From CAJQQY01 sp964352225 (GTDB lineage Bacteria; Bacteroidota; Bacteroidia; Chitinophagales; Saprospiraceae): 41,642 bases of DNA. A program made the translations under genes and the position numbers. Each line of letters opens with the position of its first letter. Position 1 is the stretch's first letter. Positions 24,068 to 31,221 of the stretch are shown here, piece after piece. The notes under the pieces were generated by a model. That model saw only the letters and a list, made by a program, of their open reading frames with translations, searched no databases and had not been told where the DNA came from. The stretch covers positions 1 through 41,642 of the forward strand of contig CAYGRM010000013.1 in NCBI GenBank assembly GCA_964352225.1. Reading direction: 5' to 3'.

Positions 24068-24856
24068 TTAATCAGGTGCATATTTGACAATCATTTTATC
24101 AAATCTCTTTGCCAATAAATCTTCTTTCATCAGGAAAAATTCTACTCTAAGCATATCGCCCCAAATCATCCCAATGTCATGATTTGTCGGTATACTTATC
24201 AAGCATATTAATTCATTGTATTTTTTTTCGAAGTATTCCTTTTGTTTATCAAATCTGATTATTTTTTCTTTCCATTCCTCCCAACTCAATTTCCCTAACC
24301 TAAAACATTCTTCTTCTGATTTTAATAATTGTTCTATTTCACAATTACCACTAATACTTCCAAAATACTTTACTCGATAATTATTTTTGTAGTCAAATAT
24401 AATGTTGTTCTCAAGTTCTCCGAATCCATTGAGTTTAAGAAAAATGGGGTCTTTATAACTTACTGTTTCGGAAACCATAAAAATGGAATCATTAATATAT
24501 TCCTCGTCAGAGCGTCTAAATTTTCCAGATTCGGTTGGTCTAAAGTCAGCATCTCCTAAAAATTGTATTCCACTTGGTATGTCTATTCTTATTAAATCTT
24601 TTGGAGTTTTTGGGGAGTAAAAATACTGATACTCACTTTGTGAAATAGAGCCAACAAACAATGATAAGATTCCTTTTTGGGGTAGTAACTCTGATCCTAT
24701 ATCCAATTCTTCAAAATTTATTTGAGCAATAAACTCGTAAAACCCATTTTCATTTACGGGGTATTCAATGTTCTTTCTTAAGTCTGGCTTCCCTCCAATT
24801 TTAGAGAGTCCTATTCCAACATCTTCTTTTGATATTTTAAAGTGAATCGTATTCAT
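24068..24856 (-). CDS. DUF1963/YwqG-like protein (accessory block)
   Basis: A 262-residue soluble protein. The N-terminal part reads GLSKIGGKPDLRKNIEYPVN, then FYEFIAQINFEELDIGSELLPQKGILSLFVG (about residues 16-66, given in parts). The pattern S-x-x-G-G-x-P, then F-x-x-Q-I-N, then L-P-x-x-G-x-L-x-x-F is the signature of DUF1963 (YwqG-like) proteins, as is IGMIWGDMLRVEFFLMKEDL near the end. These occur with polymorphic toxin and immunity loci in some genomes, but no toxin is seen here. No signal peptide; cytoplasmic. About 230 non-coding bases precede it, enough for its own promoter. Flanked by cassette-type repeats. Confidence 0.8.
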   Translation of the reverse strand: MNTIHFKISKEDVGIGLSKIGGKPDLRKNIEYPVNENGFYEFIAQINFEELDIGSELLPQKGILSLFVGSISQSEYQYFYSPKTPKDLIRIDIPSGIQFLGDADFRPTESGKFRRSDEEYINDSIFMVSETVSYKDPIFLKLNGFGELENNIIFDYKNNYRVKYFGSISGNCEIEQLLKSEEECFRLGKLSWEEWKEKIIRFDKQKEYFEKKYNELICLISIPTNHDIGMIWGDMLRVEFFLMKEDLLAKRFDKMIVKYAPD

Positions 24857-25040
24857 CTATTTTTTCTGCTTGCCGCTCATGGTATTTTGTAAAAAAACTA
24901 AAATGTGATTTTTGAAAACTGCATTTAGTGTTATAAAAAGCTGATATTTGAAATTACTACTTTTATCTGGTTTGTAATTGCCTTGTTGTTAAAATAAAAT
25001 TTGCCTAAAGAAAATAATCAGGAGATTTTTACATAGTCTG

Positions 25041-25110
25041 ACGGCAGTTTAGGGTATGCGAGATGATCAGTTTTTGCTGGGCATGATTGTTATTTACTTT
25101 GTTGGCGGTA
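25041..25110 (-). repeat. Degenerate cassette-type repeat B
   Basis: On the minus strand it begins CCGCCAACAAAG, overlapping the last codons of the gene above it, and contains CCCAGCAAAAAC (core TTTTGCTGG at 25072-25080 on the plus strand). It aligns with repeats A (23977-24048) and C (25790-25860) over about 55 bases with gaps. Confidence 0.45.
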
Positions 25111-25770
25111 GTTCTTCTCTAATTTTTTAATTAGTTTATTTATGAATATCTCCCTTTTTTTTATATCAATAATTTTACCTTCAAAGGTTTTTATCTTCCT
25201 TAAGTTGGGAAAGACTATTGATTTCTTGACAAGAGAAATACTTAGGATTAAATTAAAATAATTGAACAAAAGAATTAAATTCTGTATTCCATTTGTGGAT
25301 ACTTTTTTTAGTCCTAATTTATTGGCGGTTCTTTCATTTATAATATAGCTTGTTCCTTGAATTTTTATGGATTCATTTGTGTTTTCTACTAAATTTCTTA
25401 ATCCTTTTAGATATTCCAATAATACAATTTTTGTCCTTTCTTGCTGTGTCATTTCCTTTTGAAATACAAAGTAATAATCAAATAAAGTTCCTCCATGAAT
25501 TTTGATGGTTTTATCTTTTTCTTGCTCTGCTAATAGAAATAAAGAATAGTATTTCAGTTGTCCTTTTTCAATCAAAGATGGAACATCAAAAAAAGGAGCA
25601 ATTATTGAAATCGCAATTGCTACTACCAATATAATTGTAAATGAAAATTTTGGACTAATGGTAATAATAATAACTCCAATTATTAATATTGAAAACAGAC
25701 AAATCGAAACTAATTTGAAGTGAAATATTCTTTTCTCTTTATCTGACAATTGAAAATATCGATTATTCAT
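25090..25770 (-). CDS. Hypothetical two-span membrane protein (accessory block)
   Basis: The open frame runs to 25833, but its first 21 codons overlap repeat C, so I start at the ATG at 25770 (MNNRYFQLSDKEKRIFHFKL), giving 226 residues. Two adjacent hydrophobic segments (about 20-38 and 43-60) are followed by a soluble domain with EYLKGLRNLVENTNESIKIQ and a basic C-terminal tail (KLIKKLEKNYRQQSK). The last codons overlap repeat B. No family recognised. The arrangement of two N-terminal spans plus a cytoplasmic domain is seen in many accessory-island proteins of unknown role. Confidence 0.6.
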   Translation of the reverse strand: MNNRYFQLSDKEKRIFHFKLVSICLFSILIIGVIIITISPKFSFTIILVVAIAISIIAPFFDVPSLIEKGQLKYYSLFLLAEQEKDKTIKIHGGTLFDYYFVFQKEMTQQERTKIVLLEYLKGLRNLVENTNESIKIQGTSYIINERTANKLGLKKVSTNGIQNLILLFNYFNLILSISLVKKSIVFPNLRKIKTFEGKIIDIKKREIFINKLIKKLEKNYRQQSK

Positions 25771-25789
25771 TTTATTTGTGATAATGAAG

Positions 25790-25860
25790 CACAACGGGCT
25801 CGTGAATGTGGCATGGGCAGCTTTTGCTGGCAATGAACATCATAAAGGTCTTTGGTGACT
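25790..25860 (-). repeat. Degenerate cassette-type repeat C (after S41 peptidase gene)
   Basis: On the minus strand it begins just after the S41 peptidase stop (AGTCACCAAAGACC), contains GCCAGCAAAAGC (core TTTTGCTGG at 25822-25830 on the plus strand) followed by CCATGCC, and ends CCCGTTGTGC. Repeat A also has CCATGCC at the same place. Confidence 0.5.
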
Positions 25861-25864
25861 GTTT

Positions 25865-27364
25865 TTATATTTTTTCTATAAGTTTCAAAACAAATTCCAT
25901 TTGTGTGTCTTGGTTGTTCAAAAAGTCTTCAAAGGTTTGTGGAATTTCATAATCAGGGATAATCCCTCTGTGATAAAATTGGTTTGGTTTTTCGGGAACG
26001 TCTTGTTCTATATTGTCAATAAAAAATTCGGTGACGATTTTTGATTTTGGTAATACATAACCAATGGGGGTGTGTCCGTTATGACCATAATATCCGCCCG
26101 CTGTTTCTTCACCAATTGAGGTTGTATTCTCATTCCCTGCTACCATAGCAGCAAAAAGGCTTCCTGCGGAAGCGACTCTTGGACTTATTAAAAGATATAT
26201 GTTTCCGTGGAAGGCATGATCATTTGGGTGTCGTATTTTCATTTCATTCGATTTTTTACTGATATAATATTTCCCGTCTTTTTCAGTCGGAAATCTTTTT
26301 TTATTGTACCGATTTAATATACCAATTCCAAACGGTCGGAGTATTCTCGGAAATGGTGAATCATAGTACTTTCGCAATGGTATCTTTTTGAAGCTAATCC
26401 AAACCTGCTTGCTTTCCTGAAATTTTCTATTCGTTAGATATGAATAGGTGATAACATCATTGGGGTCATCTCCACCACCATTGTTTCTCACATCAACAAT
26501 CAAGTTTTTCAATTGGTTATTTTGTATATCTACAAAAATGCTGTCCAACCATTTTTTGTAGATGAAGTGCTCTTCTGATTCTTCGTTGCCCATACCAAAT
26601 GTGTTGATGGTTAGCAGCCCAGTTTTCTCATCTATTTGTTGATAGGCATATCTCTCCTTTTCTTTTGCACCTTCGTATTGTATTCTGTCAAACGAATAGG
26701 AGTGTCTTTTTTTATATTTTTTATAATGTTCTAAAAAGCCAACACTCTTTATTTTTACAGTTTCTACACTCTTCGAATTAGGCGCTCTAAAAGTAATTTC
26801 AAAGGTATCTTTTAAACCATAATTATATCTGAAGTATCTGCTAAAAGAACTATTCATCCCAATTCGTTTTCCTGTTGTATTTATTCCGTCTGTATTCCAG
26901 TATTTATAAAGACTGACTATCACTTCTGCAATTGGCATATTGTTTATTGCTGTAATTTCTGCTCCTAATGGAATCTCTCCATTTTTAAAATTAACAAGCC
27001 ATTTGCCTTCTATCCATTTTATAGGATAAGGAAAGTAGCCGTAATTCTCCTTTTGCCAACTTTTGGTAGGTAGTGAAGTGCTGTTGTGTAGGCTTCCTTC
27101 AAAGTCGGAAAGCGTAGAGATTAGATTATAAAAATCCCTGAAGGAAGAGAGGTTTTGAAGTTCATTATCTGCCCAATTGTATAAGCTGTCAATTTGTTTT
27201 TTTGTCCGGTATTTGTAAAGTCCTGAGTTAGCTTTTTGTCTTATTTCTTTAAATACTTCTAAGTCCTTTTTCATTTTTTTTACTGAAAAAGGCTCATCAA
27301 TAGATTGACAAAAGCCAACAAAGGAGGAAATTAAAAAAAAGAAAAGAATTGAAATTTTTGTCAT
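25865..27364 (-). CDS. S41-family (C-terminal processing) peptidase, exported
   Basis: A 499-residue exported serine peptidase of family S41. Signal peptide MTKISILFFFLISSFVGFCQ; an N-terminal helical region; a divergent PDZ-like part with GAEITAINNMPIAEVIVSLY (about 133-152); then the catalytic core with LIVDVRNNGGGDD (the DxRxNxGG motif) and SPRVASAGSLFAAMVAG (nucleophile Ser about residue 395), followed by GEETAGG. The core motifs are intact, so it is probably active in the periplasm or at the surface. Substrate unknown. It is the most upstream gene of the four-gene accessory block and is followed by repeat C within a few bases of its stop. Confidence 0.85.
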   Translation of the reverse strand: MTKISILFFFLISSFVGFCQSIDEPFSVKKMKKDLEVFKEIRQKANSGLYKYRTKKQIDSLYNWADNELQNLSSFRDFYNLISTLSDFEGSLHNSTSLPTKSWQKENYGYFPYPIKWIEGKWLVNFKNGEIPLGAEITAINNMPIAEVIVSLYKYWNTDGINTTGKRIGMNSSFSRYFRYNYGLKDTFEITFRAPNSKSVETVKIKSVGFLEHYKKYKKRHSYSFDRIQYEGAKEKERYAYQQIDEKTGLLTINTFGMGNEESEEHFIYKKWLDSIFVDIQNNQLKNLIVDVRNNGGGDDPNDVITYSYLTNRKFQESKQVWISFKKIPLRKYYDSPFPRILRPFGIGILNRYNKKRFPTEKDGKYYISKKSNEMKIRHPNDHAFHGNIYLLISPRVASAGSLFAAMVAGNENTTSIGEETAGGYYGHNGHTPIGYVLPKSKIVTEFFIDNIEQDVPEKPNQFYHRGIIPDYEIPQTFEDFLNNQDTQMEFVLKLIEKI

Positions 27365-27432
27365 TCTATTTATTTCGTTTTAATGATTGCCAATAGTCTG
27401 TATGGTTGATTTATCGACGGTATTTATTTTTT

Positions 27433-27816
27433 TTATTTTTGCCTCTGGCCTCCCAATTTTATCCACTTCTTTGCCATTTCCAATAGAGTTTTTAGTTCAA
27501 AAGGTTTGACTATATAATCATCTGCCCCTTCTAATAATGCTTGCTCTTTATCAATTTTTTGTGAATTTGAAGTGCTGAAAATAAACGGCACATTGTGGGT
27601 CGATGCTACCTCCAAGAGTAAGTGCAAAACTTCATGACCGTCCATTTCACGCATTAGGACATCACATATGATTAAATCGGGAATAAATTCTCTGGCAAGT
27701 TCAACCCCCCTTTTTCCGTTGTCCGCTATAAGGATATTGTAATCTTCCAATTCAAGATATTCGGTCAGGTTCTCAAGAAAATCTATGTTGTCTTCAATCA
27801 GCAAGATGGTTTTCAT
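27433..27816 (-). CDS. Single-domain response regulator (CheY-like receiver)
   Basis: A 127-residue stand-alone receiver domain. Acidic pocket residues are in LLIEDNIDF (Glu8-Asp9), the phosphorylation site in PDLIICDVLMREMDG (Asp about 52), the conserved Ser/Thr in FIFSTSNS and the Lys in DDYIVKPF (about residue 106). No output domain is present, so it must act by protein contact or as a phosphorelay intermediate. No histidine kinase gene is adjacent. It lies 69 bp upstream, in the direction of transcription, of the S41 peptidase gene; a functional link is not evident. Confidence 0.93.
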   Translation of the reverse strand: MKTILLIEDNIDFLENLTEYLELEDYNILIADNGKRGVELAREFIPDLIICDVLMREMDGHEVLHLLLEVASTHNVPFIFSTSNSQKIDKEQALLEGADDYIVKPFELKTLLEMAKKWIKLGGQRQK

Positions 27817-28155
27817 TATCGTTCAATTAACATGGTTTGTGAAATTTGTAGCCAAATTCAAAACATTCAAGTTAGGAAAAGATATGTCTTTATCTGTATA
27901 ATCTATGTTTTGATTTGATCGCGGCAGTTTTGTAGAATTGTCAAAGATTCAGTAAACGTATCTGTTTTTTATTATTTTTCTTTCACTTTTTCTTTTCATG
28001 TTACTGAGTTTAAGTTGCAAAGTGTCAACTTATTTCAGGACGACTCATTATTATGGTTGGTTTGGCGAAGGGAGGAGAGGTTTGTTTAATTAGAAATTAT
28101 GAAATCATAAATCCTCTAGGAAGGATTTATGATTTCAAAATGTAAGAAGTTACTG
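27817..28155. other. Gene-free stretch with a strong hairpin
   Basis: About 340 bases without a credible frame. The last part (28101-28136) is a perfect 15-bp inverted repeat, described separately. The rest should contain the promoter of the response regulator; no clear TAnnTTTG is seen. Confidence 0.5.
28101..28136. terminator. 15-bp perfect hairpin, probable terminator
   Basis: GAAATCATAAATCCT (28101-28115) pairs perfectly with AGGATTTATGATTTC (28122-28136) around a 6-base loop. It lies 20 bases beyond the stop of the coiled-coil gene on the minus strand. T-runs are weak, so termination efficiency is uncertain. Confidence 0.6.
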
Positions 28156-28506
28156 CTATCCCAAATACTTCTTTTTCAAAGCAGCTAACTCTTCTTCCAA
28201 AGCTGTTTTAACTTCTTTTTCTGCCATAAAATTCGTTTCGGCGGTAGCAACTCTTGAGCGCAAAGTTGCCTTATCGGATTCTAAGGTCTTATTCTCATGA
28301 ATTTTAACATTGAGATCAGATTTCAAATCTAGGACTTTAGTTTTGAGTCCTGCCACTTTGGCTTCCAAATCTGAAATGTTAGCTCTAAGTGGATTTCCCT
28401 TAGAAAGGTTCCAGAACCAAGAACCCAAAATCCATGAAATAATTAGTAATGGTAACATCCACCAACTGCAAATGGAAGAGAAACTATCTAAAATTGAAAG
28501 TAACAT
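28156..28506 (-). CDS. Membrane-anchored coiled-coil protein
   Basis: A 116-residue protein with a Trp-rich N-terminal membrane segment (CSWWMLPLLIISWILGSWFW, about residues 13-32) and a long coiled coil from about 44 to 113 with heptads such as ISDLEAKVAGLKTKVLDLKS and ALEEELAALKKKYLG. It has no enzymatic motif. It lies 56 bp downstream of the OmpA-family gene, so the pair probably forms an operon. The coiled coil may link the inner membrane to the OmpA-type peptidoglycan-binding partner; this is inference from the arrangement. Confidence 0.75.
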   Translation of the reverse strand: MLLSILDSFSSICSWWMLPLLIISWILGSWFWNLSKGNPLRANISDLEAKVAGLKTKVLDLKSDLNVKIHENKTLESDKATLRSRVATAETNFMAEKEVKTALEEELAALKKKYLG

Positions 28507-28562
28507 ATGTTGTTCGTTTTATGGTTTTTAAATTTCGTTTGAATAAGGAATTCTTCGTCTGA

Positions 28563-29206
28563 TTATTTTACTCGTTGAATTACGGTTCGCCTATTTCCTG
28601 CCATTCCAGCTTCGGTATCGTTAGTAGAAGCAGGTTCGGTTTCTCCTTTTGAGGCTATGGTTATTTTTTTAGCAGGAACACCGAGTCTTAATAAAATTGT
28701 TTGGATAGTCGTAGCTCGACTAAGGCCTAATTGATAATTGACATCAGTATCTCCATTACTATCGGTATGACCAGTTATACTAACGGTTTCTTCGGAGTTT
28801 TTCAAAATTTCTGCTAGCTTGGCTAAGTACTCTTCCACTTTAGGATCAATTTTTCCGACGGTAGAATTGTTATCAAAATAAATTAATGCTTGATCACCAA
28901 TTTCAACTACAGGTGCTAATTTTTCAGGAGCAGCAACCCATTTAAAACTCGCATTGGAAAATGGATTAGATTCCATGCCATCTATATCATCAGCGAGCAT
29001 AGATTTGAGTCGGATTCGTTCGTTGGGCAGTTCAGGAAATAATTTTCTAATTTCTTCTGCACGAGCAGCTCCCATATTTGCAAACCCTTCCGGCGCTGCT
29101 TCCCCTTTGAAATATTTACCGGTGATTTCGAAAATATTGTCTTCGGATTTTCCCAAAAGTAATTTCTTTTATTAACCAAAAGGGAGGAGTTGGAAAAACG
29201 ACTACC
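28563..29206 (-). CDS. OmpA-family peptidoglycan-binding protein, C-terminal part (5' end lost in assembly gap)
   Basis: The frame is open from the gap edge at 29206 to the stop at 28563. Family motifs begin with LGKSEDNIFEITGKYF and GFANMGAARAEEIRKLFP, and the C-terminal OmpA-like domain has ALIYFDNNSTVG, ITGHTDSNGDTDVNYQLGLS and GMAGNRRTVIQRV. The Asp and Arg residues that hold diaminopimelate in OmpA domains are present (TGHTDSNG and NRRT). A TTG at 29156 could be a start, but the frame continues upstream into the gap, and the protein would otherwise lack an export signal. The open frame on the other side of the gap (29221-29427) has a suitable membrane anchor, so both are probably one gene. 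Role: tethering the envelope to the cell wall. Confidence 0.85.
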
Positions 29207-29216
29207 NNNNNNNNNN
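29207..29216. other. Assembly gap (10 N) inside OmpA-family gene
   Basis: Ten undetermined bases between the N-terminal anchor frame and the OmpA domain frame. The anchor frame meets a TAG at 29221-29223, four bases before the N run, which may itself be a contig-end error. Confidence 0.85.
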
Positions 29217-29220
29217 ATTT

Positions 29221-29427
29221 CTATTTAAGTTCCTCAAAAGAGGAATTTGTCGTCACTTCAGGACTTGACCATTTAGACGTCATGGGATCGCTAGGTGGAG
29301 GATCTCCATGAGGTGTTTCAATTTCAGCTTCTGGTTGACAAGCCGGAACTATTTGGTTATATAGCCAAGTGCCAAAGAAAAAGTAGACAATGGATAAAAT
29401 TAAAACAAGCGTTGATTTTGCAGGCAT
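29221..29427 (-). CDS. N-terminal anchor fragment, probably of the OmpA-family gene
   Basis: A 68-residue frame with an N-terminal membrane segment (MPAKSTLVLILSIVYFFFGT), a Cys at about residue 30 (IVPACQPEAE) and a Pro-rich acidic linker (TPHGDPPPSDP). This is how OmpA-family proteins with a single anchor and flexible linker begin in Saprospiraceae-like genomes. The frame stops at a TAG four bases before the N run. I read it as the 5' part of the gene whose OmpA domain lies at 28563-29206. Alternative: a separate small membrane protein gene. Confidence 0.6.
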   Translation of the reverse strand: MPAKSTLVLILSIVYFFFGTWLYNQIVPACQPEAEIETPHGDPPPSDPMTSKWSSPEVTTNSSFEELK

Positions 29428-29587
29428 AGTAGTTAATTTAGCGTTAAAGAAGAAATAGGTGAGCTAGACAAATGTAGTAATGTTTGTTGTTAATGCATAA
29501 TAAAATATTAATAATTGGATGAAAAGCAAATTACTATATTGTATTTTTATATAAATAAAGAAAATTATTTTTTTCGGGAAAGTGTTG

Positions 29588-29950
29588 TTATAAGGTTTTA
29601 ATATTTTTATCTGTATCAATTAAGGTATCAGTAATATCCTCTATTTGATTTGTTCTAATGATCAGATAAAGCGCTAGGCCAACCGCCACTCCAGGTACAA
29701 TTCCAAGTAATAAACATACCCAACCGTATTTTACTTTAGGATATTCATAAACAACCCATACCAGTAAAATTAACCAACAACAAATGACATCAGTTGAATA
29801 TCCAGAGGCATATGGATTTACAAATCCGGCAGAAAACGCTCCTATAATATCTGGATCTTCGATCAAAGGAGGGATGATTAAAAAGCAAAAGATTAAGGTA
29901 AATATGGCTGCTATTACGACTACACTTATTTTGAATAATCTTTTTTTCAT
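29588..29950 (-). CDS. DUF2834-like small membrane protein
   Basis: A 120-residue membrane protein with about three spans: KRLFKISVVVIAAIFTLIFC (about 3-25), DVICCWLILLVWVVYEYPKV (about 54-70) and GWVCLLLGIVPGVAVGLALY (about 76-95). The F-V-N-P-Y-A-S-G-Y-S-T-D-V pattern between the first and second span matches DUF2834 proteins, where an F-x-N-x-x-A-x-x-x-x-x-D-V-x-x-x motif precedes the second helix. Function unknown. Monocistronic on the minus strand. Confidence 0.72.
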   Translation of the reverse strand: MKKRLFKISVVVIAAIFTLIFCFLIIPPLIEDPDIIGAFSAGFVNPYASGYSTDVICCWLILLVWVVYEYPKVKYGWVCLLLGIVPGVAVGLALYLIIRTNQIEDITDTLIDTDKNIKTL

Positions 29951-30034
29951 GATGGTAGATTATAGTTTTAAGTTGGAAGATGTGATCTGGATTATTTTAA
30001 AAAGTAATTTTTTATAGCTCCTCATTATTTACAT

Positions 30035-30127
30035 AAGGGCTTTCTCATAAAAATACCATGTAAGGTTGAATGTGTCTTTTTTTAAATGCCTTATATGGTT
30101 CAGATTTATTTTTATGAGAAAGCCCTT
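30035..30127. repeat. Inverted repeat with perfect 21-bp ends
   Basis: Ends 30035-30055 and 30107-30127 are perfect inverted copies (outer sequence AAGGGCTTTCTCATAAAAAT). Just inside, CCATGTAAGG and CCTTATATGG continue the stem with one mismatch. Total 93 bp. It lies between the end of the universal stress gene and the start of the DUF2834 gene on the minus strand. It may be a terminator or a small mobile repeat. Confidence 0.85.
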
Positions 30128-30245
30128 TTATTTACATTTAAAAAGAAAATTCATCCTTGATTGTGATGGTTGGTTTTGAATTAGCTTTCGATTTTTTCAA
30201 ATTTAAAAAATAGAATTATATTTTTTTTAATAACTTCTGAAGTTA

Positions 30246-31100
30246 CTATTTCTCCCTCAAAACTAACATTGGTACTTTAGATTCCAATGCCATTTTTTTG
30301 GTAAAACTTCGATGCATTAAGCGCTGCCAATAATTCCGATGAGGACGATAGGTCACTAATAAGTTAGTATCGAAAGTATCTAAAAAATCCAACATGCTGT
30401 CCAATTTATTTTCTGTCGTTATTTCATGAAAAGTAATTTGCAAGGCAGGAGCGTTATCAGAGAAGAAGGATTTCAACTCTTCCATATCAATAGGAGTCGT
30501 TGTTTCTTGCTCTACCTCAGTAAAATGAACACATCGAATAATTGGATGAAATGGGGCCAATATTTTTGCTACTCTCCAGATTTCATAGGGAGCCACCTCG
30601 GTCAAATTGGTAGCATAAGTTACCAGAGTGGTTTCTCGATAGGCTGCAAATTCAGGAATAACGAATACTGGGCATGGAGCTTTTTTTACGGTATTAGCAG
30701 CAACACTTCCAAATATTTTATCCATTGCTCCATGCTCATCTCGAGTACCCATGCAGATAAAGTCAAATCCATTTTTTGTGGCGAATTGATCAATGATAAC
30801 CTCAGGAATACCCATTTCGATTTCGGTATAGACAACGGGTACATTTTTTATTTGCTGAATTACTTGAGATAAGACCTTACTTGTTACTTCAAATAATTTT
30901 TGCTTAGCCACTTTCATTTTTTCATTTACGGCTATCTCAACAGCAACCGGCACATCAATCATTGAGACTTCTGGATTGACTACATTAATCAAGGTAATCT
31001 CTCCTTCCATTTTGTCAGCCAGCAAAAGCGCATGTCGAAATGCATTTTCAGCAGAAAAAGAAAAGTCGGTTGGAACTAGAAATTTTAATTTGTTTTTCAT
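30246..31100 (-). CDS. Universal stress protein, tandem-domain
   Basis: A 284-residue protein of two UspA-like domains. Domain 1 (about 1-142) starts MKNKLKFLVPTDFSFSAENA and ends with the nucleotide-binding pattern GTRDEHGAMDKIFGSVAANT, matching G-x2-G-x9-G-(S/T). Domain 2 (about 150-284) is more divergent: its end, TYRPHRNYWQRLMHRSFTKK, lacks the glycine motif. One domain is therefore likely to bind ATP and the other to be structural. The frame also allows ATG at 31115, but I choose the ATG at 31100 because the operator and promoter region ends near 31121. Two FNR-type boxes 22 bp apart lie directly upstream. Stress-related role under low oxygen or nitrosative conditions is inferred. Confidence 0.9.
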   Translation of the reverse strand: MKNKLKFLVPTDFSFSAENAFRHALLLADKMEGEITLINVVNPEVSMIDVPVAVEIAVNEKMKVAKQKLFEVTSKVLSQVIQQIKNVPVVYTEIEMGIPEVIIDQFATKNGFDFICMGTRDEHGAMDKIFGSVAANTVKKAPCPVFVIPEFAAYRETTLVTYATNLTEVAPYEIWRVAKILAPFHPIIRCVHFTEVEQETTTPIDMEELKSFFSDNAPALQITFHEITTENKLDSMLDFLDTFDTNLLVTYRPHRNYWQRLMHRSFTKKMALESKVPMLVLREK

Positions 31101-31144
31101 CTCAGAATTTTTCATCAAGATGAATTTATTTGAAAAAAAAACTG

Positions 31145-31180
31145 GTGATAAAAGTCAGTATTTAAATTGATTAAAATCAT
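31145..31180 (-). promoter_or_regulatory. Paired FNR/CRP-type operator upstream of universal stress gene
   Basis: Read on the minus strand: distal box ATGATTTTAATCAA (31180-31167) and proximal box CTGACTTTTATCAC (31158-31145). Box starts are 22 bp apart, as at four other promoters in this window. A -7 element is weak here (TAAATTCA at 31128-31121 is the best). Confidence 0.65.
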
Positions 31181-31221
31181 AAAAAAAAAGGAATGTACCT
31201 TATTCTATTTTCTTTTAAATT

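Noticed and set aside
23219..27364. CRISPR array or toxin-antitoxin module in the accessory block
   Set aside because: The repeats are three diverged 70-bp copies separated by whole genes, with no regular spacers, and no Cas, toxin or antitoxin signature is seen.
30426..30872. 148-codon plus-strand frame opposite the universal stress gene
   Set aside because: Antisense shadow; the minus-strand protein has two clear Usp domains.
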